In this document: one piece after another, positions 8,274 to 13,737 of the stretch
How positions within the stretch are numbered: the stretch's first letter is position 1
Layout: every line of letters starts with the position of its first letter
Assembly (NCBI GenBank): GCA_003024985.2
Contig: PXIH01S0014789.1
Reading direction: 5' to 3' (one strand)
Origin: Euperipatoides rowelli
Taxonomy: Eukaryota > Onychophora > Udeonychophora > Euonychophora > Peripatopsidae
DNA length: 13,737 bases
The notes under the pieces: model-generated
Seen by the model: the letters and a program-made list of their open reading frames with translations, nothing else
Databases searched by the model: none
What the model was told of the DNA's origin: nothing
Program-made: the position numbers and the translations under genes

Positions 8274-8667
8274 CGATATTACCGGATGTTGATTACACTG
8301 CATATATTTGAATGACTCTGAAGTTAAGGAGTAGCCAGATTCACATTGCATCTCATTAACACATGAATGATTTGGACATGCATACATTGTTTTATTTTAG
8401 TACCGGGTATTATAAAATGGCTGTCTGGGACCATATTAGCAGTTAGTTTTGTAATTTGATTTAATTTTTAAATTAGGATATTTTTATTTTGGAGATAGGG
8501 TTAGTATAATATTAAGTTTAGGATGTTAATAAATTTTGTTAAAAGTTATATAATATTCTTCTAACTAACTATACAAAAAGTGTTGATGCACTTCTGGATT
8601 ATCCTAGACACGGGAGTAAGTGTAAGCTATTTAGCACAAAGTGTACATAAATTTCGATATTATTTGT
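8274..8667. other. Non-coding stretch, no gene seen
   Basis: Possibly the continuation of the dispersed repeat at 8211. AAAATGGCTG near 8415 is another YY1-like core. Frames here are short and unconvincing. Confidence 0.4.
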
Positions 8668-8899
8668 ATAAGCATCTGCATATCAAACTTACCATTATGC
8701 CTTCATCCAAAATTCGACGTTTATGAATTTGTACAAGCGTCTGTGTATCAAGCTTAACTTCCCTTCATCCAAAATTTGCCACAAGCAATTGCATATCAAG
8801 CTTAACATTATCCCTTCATCCAAAATCCACTTTCATTGAATGGTTTTTACAAGCGTCTTCCCATCAAACTTAACATTACTCCTTCATCCAAAATATGCC
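8668..8899. repeat. Minisatellite with alternating long and short units
   Basis: Four units start at 8668, 8733, 8781 and 8849, with lengths of 65, 48, 68 and 51 bp. Each follows the pattern (A)CAAGCGTCTGCATATCAA, then CTTAACATTATCCCTTCATC, then CAAAAT. The long units carry an extra segment of about 17 bp with TTTATGAATTTG or TTTCATTGAATGG. Pairs therefore form a higher-order unit of 113-119 bp. A weak fifth start (ATAAGCGCAAC) is at 8900. Confidence 0.8.
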
Positions 8900-8994
8900 A
8901 TAAGCGCAACATATTTTAGCTAATTCTTTATCCTTTCTGCATTCATCAATAGCGGCCATAGTTTATTAGGAGGGAACGTAAACTGAAGTCTTGT

Positions 8995-9241
8995 CCATTT
9001 CAGATGTAAATTGCTGATGATAGATTCATTCTTAATTTTAAAATATTGAATGGTTATTGATAGTTTTTATTTTCAATATTTCCATTCCTTGAATTTAGGA
9101 ATGTTTGTATTCTATTAATTCATGCATTTCCTAATTTCAAAGTATTGATTTGTTATTGAAAATAAATTTATCAATAACCAACTATTCAATATATTTAAAT
9201 TAAGAATGAATCTATTTATTAGTAATTTACGTCTGATATGG
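8995..9241. repeat. Imperfect 247-bp palindrome (fold-back element)
   Basis: The left arm starts CCATTTCAGATGTAAATT and contains TAGATTCATTCTTAATTT, ATATTGAAT and TTATTTTCAATA. The reverse complement of the right arm gives CCATATCAGACGTAAATT, TAGATTCATTCTTAATTT, ATATTGAAT and TTATTTTCAATA in the same order. Similarity continues through the centre near 9115 (TTGAATTTAGGAATG against TTGAAATTAGGAAATG). It is likely a fold-back MITE or an inverted duplication of the dispersed repeat. RNA read through it would form a long hairpin. Confidence 0.85.
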
Positions 9242-9480
9242 TGGCCATTTTTGAAAATGACGGTGGTGGTCGGTGGAACACAAATCTGAACTCTTGCCAA
9301 GTTTTGTTTTGTGGTTATTTTCAGGATTTACATTCCTTATTTTTTTTTTTAAGAAATTTCCCGAAGAACTGAGAACTGACTGGTGGAACTGGCGTTTCTT
9401 TAATTCTATTTACATATATTTACATTAATCAACTCACAATTAATTCAAATTCTAACAAGTTTCTTGAGACTTTTTACTGA

Positions 9481-9700
9481 GTTGGCAGCCATCTTTTCTT
9501 TCTTGAGAGGCACCGTCACCAATATCAGGACAAAGTTTTATAGTATCAACCTAGGATGGGAAAAAACCTTTACAGTCAAAGTCCCTAGTGAAAAAAGGAT
9601 CCCGATTTCAGGGTCGAATCCGTGAGACTTGAACCCTGATTCACAGTAATGTCAAGGTAGCGTCTGGTGGTCCAGCACATCCCACTGGACCACCGCTTCT
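9481..9700 (-). repeat. tRNA-derived SINE-like element with strong hairpin
   Basis: Read on the minus strand, an A-box-like TGGTCCAGTGG (9692-9682) is followed 57 bases later by a B-box-like GGTTCAAGTCT (9635-9625), the usual spacing of a pol III internal promoter. The head overlaps a hairpin made of AATGTCAAG/CTTGACATT and GGTGGTCCAG/CTGGACCACC (9648-9715 region). The body runs on through TTTGACTGTAAAGG to about 9481, but its end is not sharply defined. A second copy of the A-box block, GGTGGTCTAGTGGGATG, occurs on the plus strand at 11152-11168. The 67-codon frame over this region is incidental. Confidence 0.5.
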
Positions 9701-9744
9701 TGACATTATTTACAGTCCTTGTTTCATGTTCACTATGTTTTCCA

Positions 9745-9759
9745 AGAGAGAGAGAGAGA
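9745..9759. repeat. (AG)n microsatellite
   Basis: A short run of AG dinucleotides, about seven repeats, between the SINE-like element and the receptor gene. Confidence 0.8.
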
Positions 9760-9872
9760 TTGATTGGCTTTCTTGATATTTCCACCAATAAAAGAGAGTG
9801 TAATAAATAATGGTCAAACAGAAGTTTGTAATATTTGTTTACATCTACGATATTAGTAGAGATCTTAAAGGT

Positions 9873-10922
9873 TCACTTAATTGAAAAAATATAATTCAAC
9901 TCCAACGGTTTTGAAATTTCAAAATCATTATTTGAAGCAATAAGACTGTACTTGTCCCTTTTACAAATTTGTTTTAAAATTGTCCTCCTGAATGAAACAC
10001 AAAAAATAAAATACATATAAAAACTACCAATAAAATACAGAGGATCCACTGATTGAAGAACTAGATATATTATTCTATCATATTTATAATCTTGAGCTTG
10101 ATAAATAATGGCATACAAGGCTTTTGGAAATGTACTTATACTGTATAACATTGCAGTTATGAATAGTAATTGCGTGATTCTTTTCTCAGTTCTAGTCTTG
10201 TTCAGAGACATCCGAGTAAGTGAACATCGTTTCTTAACAGCATTTAAATATCGAATAGAAGAAATATTGAATATTAAAATAAGAATAGTCGGTACTATGC
10301 GATACACAACAGAATTGAAAGTGTTTATAATTCTAACTTGATCCCAGATTTTAATTTCTTTATCTCTAGGTGCATAAAATACGTCTATATAAAATGGATA
10401 TTTGGCTAATGGTGAAGGTAGAACAATTAATAATAAAATTGGTAAATAGCATCGTACTATTTTCTCTGGTTTTAATATTTCTTTATACTTGAGTGGGAAA
10501 CGAATTAAAGCAAATCGTTCAAGTGAAACTGCCACTATTATCAGACTACTCCAAAAAACTAAACAATTTTGGATGATGAAGATTGTAGAAATTAACAAGT
10601 GTAATGATATGGTTACTTTGTAAGTCATAGGTTTTATTATTGATATTAGGATATAAAAGATGACTGTTATAAATTCCACTACTGACAATGCTTTCAGCCA
10701 GATAAACGTTGATGTAGTTCTATTCTTTAGATTAAAGAAGACAATAATGTTAAGTAAATTTCCAGGAAGACCAATAATTCCATAGATGATTTGAAATGTT
10801 AGACTCAGGATGTCTTCCAAACCATTCGTTTCCTGCTCAGTCAAATTTCTTTTAAGTGACACATTGATGAATAGTGTAAAATTCTTGTTCTTTTCATATG
10901 GAGTAAAATATGTACAGTTCAT
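9873..10922 (-). CDS. Rhodopsin-class G-protein-coupled receptor, FMRFamide/neuropeptide-receptor-like, divergent
   Basis: This intact single-exon frame of 349 residues is a probable plasma-membrane receptor coupling an extracellular, likely peptide, ligand to G proteins. Seven membrane segments are visible at about 39-63, 73-97, 105-132, 155-173, 203-225, 248-272 and 284-308. The family is shown by GLPGN (N55) in TM1, ERF at 135-137 in place of DRY, P211 in TM5 (RIVPTILILIFN), FPKAL in TM6 (P266), and FRR at 311-313 after TM7. The N-terminus has four N-glycosylation sequons (N2, N14, N20, N26). Departures from the family: the 2.50 acid is E83, the 3.25 cysteine is I111, and the loop between TM4 and TM5 has no cysteine. 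Also, W6.48 is T264 and NPxxY reads SFYMY (300-304). FxxxY in place of NPxxY recalls FMRFamide-type receptors. The first ATG is chosen because sequons and TM1 follow it and a splice acceptor lies just upstream. The ligand cannot be told from sequence; class A is firm, the subfamily tentative. Confidence 0.85.
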   Translation of the reverse strand: MNCTYFTPYEKNKNFTLFINVSLKRNLTEQETNGLEDILSLTFQIIYGIIGLPGNLLNIIVFFNLKNRTTSTFIWLKALSVVEFITVIFYILISIIKPMTYKVTISLHLLISTIFIIQNCLVFWSSLIIVAVSLERFALIRFPLKYKEILKPEKIVRCYLPILLLIVLPSPLAKYPFYIDVFYAPRDKEIKIWDQVRIINTFNSVVYRIVPTILILIFNISSIRYLNAVKKRCSLTRMSLNKTRTEKRITQLLFITAMLYSISTFPKALYAIIYQAQDYKYDRIIYLVLQSVDPLYFIGSFYMYFIFCVSFRRTILKQICKRDKYSLIASNNDFEISKPLELNYIFSIK

Positions 10923-10931
10923 TATTTTTAG

Positions 10932-10984
10932 CTGAAAATAAACAAAAAATATTATTGAAGAATAATAAGAAGCAAAGAACTTAC
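10932..10984 (-). other. Candidate 5'-UTR mini-intron (or acceptor only) of the receptor gene
   Basis: On the minus strand, TTTGTTTATTTTCAG ends at 10932, nine bases before the receptor ATG. This is a good 3' splice site with a pyrimidine-rich tract. A perfect donor GTAAGT begins at 10984, which would make a 53-nt intron. That is very short for such a repeat-rich genome. The acceptor may instead serve a longer upstream intron or accept a trans-spliced leader. Confidence 0.35.
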
Positions 10985-11151
10985 AGTAAATATAAATAAA
11001 TTATATTTTGGCTGAAACCCTCACCCAGCTAATGGAACCTTTTTTTTTTTACATAGTATTTGACAAGCATGTCTATTCCACTTCTCGATTAGCTTAGCCG
11101 ACTTAAGAGTTGGAGCATAGTTATTTATTTCTAATTAAAAAGCCAAAGGAT

Positions 11152-11332
11152 GGTGGTCTAGTGGGATGGGATGGGCTGACTTAAGCTCCTTGGTGTCGGT
11201 GTGGGTCACCCCGAAATTCCAGAAGTCTTTCTTTCTGAAAGTATATGGAATAAGGGTTCTATTCATCCAGTTTGTAGTAGAATCCGACTTTGCTTTCTGG
11301 GATTCCAAATGTGCCTGTCCTAGAAGTTAAAA
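11152..11332 (+). repeat. SINE-like segment sharing an A-box block with 9681-9693
   Basis: GGTGGTCTAGTGGGATG (11152-11168) matches the SINE-like head on the minus strand near 9690 with one difference, and resembles a tRNA A box. A G+C-richer stretch follows (GTGTGGGTCACCCCG and on). The only B-box-like sequence, GGTTCTATTCA near 11255, is too far for a standard tRNA promoter. The family and right boundary are uncertain; it ends against the hAT-type element. Confidence 0.3.
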
Positions 11333-11717
11333 CAGGCCTGTCAACCGGTCGATCACTATCGACCAGTTGATCTTTTGGAAAATTTCAGTTGATCTTCAAA
11401 ACCGAAAAAAGCTCAGAAAAAATTTTCAAAATTTTTACATGCATATTTTGCAAATCAGCTTGATTTCATCCCTTCATCAAACACACTAAAATATCGATAT
11501 TTCCATAAAAATCAGATTTGGAAACTTAAAATGTTCATAAAATGCATATGGAAAGTTCATAATTCCTCGCTTCCGCTAGGCACGAGTATTTTTAATTGCC
11601 ATTTTTTTAGTATGTTTGACTGCCATGTTTTGTTCAGTTTTTTTTGTTGAGGTTGATCACAATAAATTAGAAAAATTATAAGTAGCACTTATACTCTTAA
11701 ACTGTTGAGCACACCTG
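11333..11717. mobile_element. hAT-type MITE (385 bp) with near-perfect 8-bp TSD
   Basis: The left end is CAGGCCTGTCAACCGG; the right end, read from the other strand, is CAGGTGTGCTCAACAG, similar with one gap. The flanks are AGTTAAAA (11325-11332) and AGTTAAAG (11718-11725), seven of eight identical. Just inside the left end is a hairpin with arms 11342-11353 and 11358-11369, 11 of 12 bases paired around a 4-base loop (GGTCGAT-CACT-ATCGACC at its core). GTTGATC then repeats twice. The interior has no transposase frame. Confidence 0.65.
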
Positions 11718-11894
11718 AGTTAAAGATGGCGGCCAACATGTAAGAGAACTCTCGGGTTGTCTTTGTAATATTCCTTGCAGATAAGTTTGCTTTCTAGTGT
11801 TAGGTATATTTTGATGGCTCATCCTCTAGTATAATAAAATAGTAATATCTCCCCCCCCCTGCCCCGGACAACTAGAGCCATCTCATTCCTACTT

Positions 11895-12490
11895 GAGATA
11901 AAATGGAGTACTGAACATTTGTTCGGAAAATAGTATTTCTGAGGCTATTTAACCAGATGACAGATCACAATCGGTTAATCGGGGAAGCTTNCACAGACTA
12001 GCAATGGAGATAAAATGGAGTACTCTGCCTCCTGAACATTTGTTCAGAAAATATTATTCCTGTGGCAATTAGTTCAGGTAACCGATCATGACCAATTAAT
12101 TGGCCAGTTGCCTCAGGCTAGCAATGGAGATAAAGTGGAGTACTCGTCCTACTTACATTTGTTCGGAAAATAGTATTCCTGAGGCTATTTATCGGGAGAT
12201 GGATCACGGTTTGTTAATCCACCAGTTGGTACATGCTGGCAATGGAGATAAATCGAAATACTCACCCACCTGAACATTTATTCGGAAAAGAATATCCAGT
12301 GGCTATTTGACCTGGTGACTGATCATGGTTGGTTAATCAGCCAACTGCTAAAGGCTAGAAATGGAGATAAATCGAGTACTCAAACTTCTGAATATTTGTT
12401 TAAAAAAAGTATTACTGTGACTATATGATCAGCTGACTGATCGCGGTCAGTTAATCGGTCAGTTAATCGGTCTACTGCTATAGGCTAATT
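11895..12490. repeat. Satellite array: 5 units of ~119 bp
   Basis: GAGATAAA starts each unit at 11895, 12007, 12127, 12245 and 12364 (lengths 112, 120, 118, 119 and about 127). The consensus runs GAGATAAAATGGAGTACTC, CCTGAACATTTGTTCGGAAA, TATTCCTGAGGCTATTT, GACTGATCACGGTTGGTTAA, then TCGGCCAGTTG and GGCTAGCAATG. The 8-bp palindrome GAGTACTC is kept in several units. The last unit has an internal duplication of GGTCAGTTAATC. The N at 11991 lies in the first unit. Confidence 0.9.
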
Positions 12491-13737
12491 AAGGTATTGG
12501 CTGTTAGCATCAAGTCGATTAATCCTTTGTGTTTGATTAAGCTGTCAAAAATTCATATTATACCAACATACCTTATTCTGTAGTTTTTAACCTATATTTT
12601 AAAATTTTAAAAACTGTAATTTTAATTTAATGTTTTTATAAGTTTCTGACATCAACCAATCTAATAGTTTTGTTTGTTTGTTTGTTTGTTTTTTGTTTAA
12701 ACCACAATAAGCAAGGGAACTTTATACTAATTATATTAAGAATTTTTGAAATGGAATTTGGTTTATAAATTCAGTCAAAACATTTAAAAAAAAGTATTTG
12801 ACAATCTAGGGATAAACAAAAAAATAAACAAAGTGCTATAAAAAATTTTAAAACAATATATTGAAAAAGGTTTTATGAAAATAACATTTAATTAGTTCCA
12901 AAAAAATATGGACCTTAGTTTTTACATAATATTCAAAAACTTTAAAATTTTTTACGTCTTTCTTTTAAGATGCTCAAAAAGATTAAATACCGATAAATTA
13001 AAAAGTATACAGTAGATTGTATGACCGAAATATAAATTTCGTGAACCATTATAGGCTACCTAGTATTTTTTATGTGTGTAAGTTATATAAGTTTATCTAT
13101 TCAATTAGATTATAAAGTGGGCAATAAAAAAAACAAAGGTCACATTTTTTTCTTAATCGGGCAGCCATTTTAGGTTTTTGCAAAATGTTCAGCTGGGATA
13201 ATAATGCATCGAAAATGTACAAATCAGCTTATCTAATACTGCTATAATATATTATATTGTCGCATTCATCTTTAATGGTTCCATAAATTTAACATTGCTT
13301 CTCCCTATACTATTAATTGTAATTATTTACTGTTGGCAACCCACGATTTTAAAATTGAAAGAATTATAAATATTTAAGCCAAAATTTTCTTTATAATAAA
13401 ATGAGGGGTAGACTTCTGCCAAAAAAAATAAAATATCCTATTATTACTTACCTTTATTTTCAGTCATTGCCTATTTTGTTTATATTGCATTAAATTATTT
13501 TTCATATTTTATTCTGTGTTTTCTTGATATATTTTTTAAAAAAAACTTTTCACATATTTCTTATCGTTGTGTTATCTTCTTAATACTACGCATGCCTGAT
13601 AAATAATCAGAAATAAACTATTGATTTATTTCACTTCTATTTATTGATTTTATAGTTTATTCATTTATTTATTATTTATTCGGGGTTTTTTTATTATTAT
13701 TTAATAAGACTTTATTATAATTTTAAATTACAGACAC
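12491..13737. other. A+T-rich stretch, no gene seen
   Basis: No credible frame or RNA gene. It contains a TTTG microsatellite (about 12668-12690), a GGCAGCCATTTT motif (about 13161-13172, the inverse of the YY1-like core), and TTTATT runs at the 3' end (about 13627-13680). No transposon termini were recognised. Confidence 0.5.

Noticed and set aside
8199-8387. 62-codon minus-strand frame (and 61-codon frame at 9115-9300)
   Set aside because: Both lie in dispersed or palindromic repeats, have no motif and are expected by chance.
10108-10341. 77-codon plus-strand frame within the receptor gene
   Set aside because: It is antisense to the receptor coding sequence and has no independent support.

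Overview
This window looks like a repeat-rich, A+T-rich piece of an animal (metazoan) nuclear genome. Long stretches lack open frames. There are non-LTR retrotransposon relics, MITEs with recognisable target-site duplications (TSDs), tRNA-derived repeats, several minisatellites, and one intact seven-transmembrane receptor. Together these suggest an aquatic invertebrate, perhaps a mollusc or other lophotrochozoan. That placement is inference; nothing here fixes the phylum. Two N positions (3292 and 11991) show it is a draft assembly.

Layout. 1-220: a partial repeat with a 157-bp period. 487-780: a decayed hAT-like repeat. 780-1870: A+T-rich DNA with no gene. 1873-2703 (minus): a frameshifted ORF1 relic (RRM-like stretch plus CCHC knuckle) of a non-LTR retrotransposon. 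2699-3127 (plus): the C-terminal end of a LINE ORF2. 3164-3988: a hAT-type MITE with a perfect 8-bp TSD, filled by a minisatellite. 5404-5751: a PIF/Harbinger-type MITE with TAA TSDs, followed by a TATA box and three 16-bp repeats. 6312-6947: eight copies of an 80-bp repeat carrying TTAGGG. 7245-7514: a short hAT-type MITE. 7916-7985: a degenerate tRNA-like sequence. 8668-8899: a minisatellite with alternating unit lengths. 8995-9241: a 247-bp imperfect palindrome that shares sequence with 8211-8273. About 9480-9700 (minus): a tRNA-derived SINE-like element with a strong hairpin. 9873-10922 (minus): the receptor gene. 11333-11717: a third hAT-type MITE. 11895-12490: five copies of a ~119-bp satellite. 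12490-13737: A+T-rich DNA with no gene.

The only convincing intact host gene is a 349-residue rhodopsin-class receptor resembling the FMRFamide/neuropeptide receptor group. Its coding sequence is intronless. It lacks both canonical disulfide cysteines and several activation-switch residues. A splice-acceptor-like sequence lies 9 bases upstream of its ATG. Apart from this gene the region is a mosaic of mobile and tandem DNA, and no multi-gene system is visible. The least ordinary findings are the receptor's divergence, the minisatellite confined within a TSD-bounded hAT element, and the head-to-head LINE fragments.
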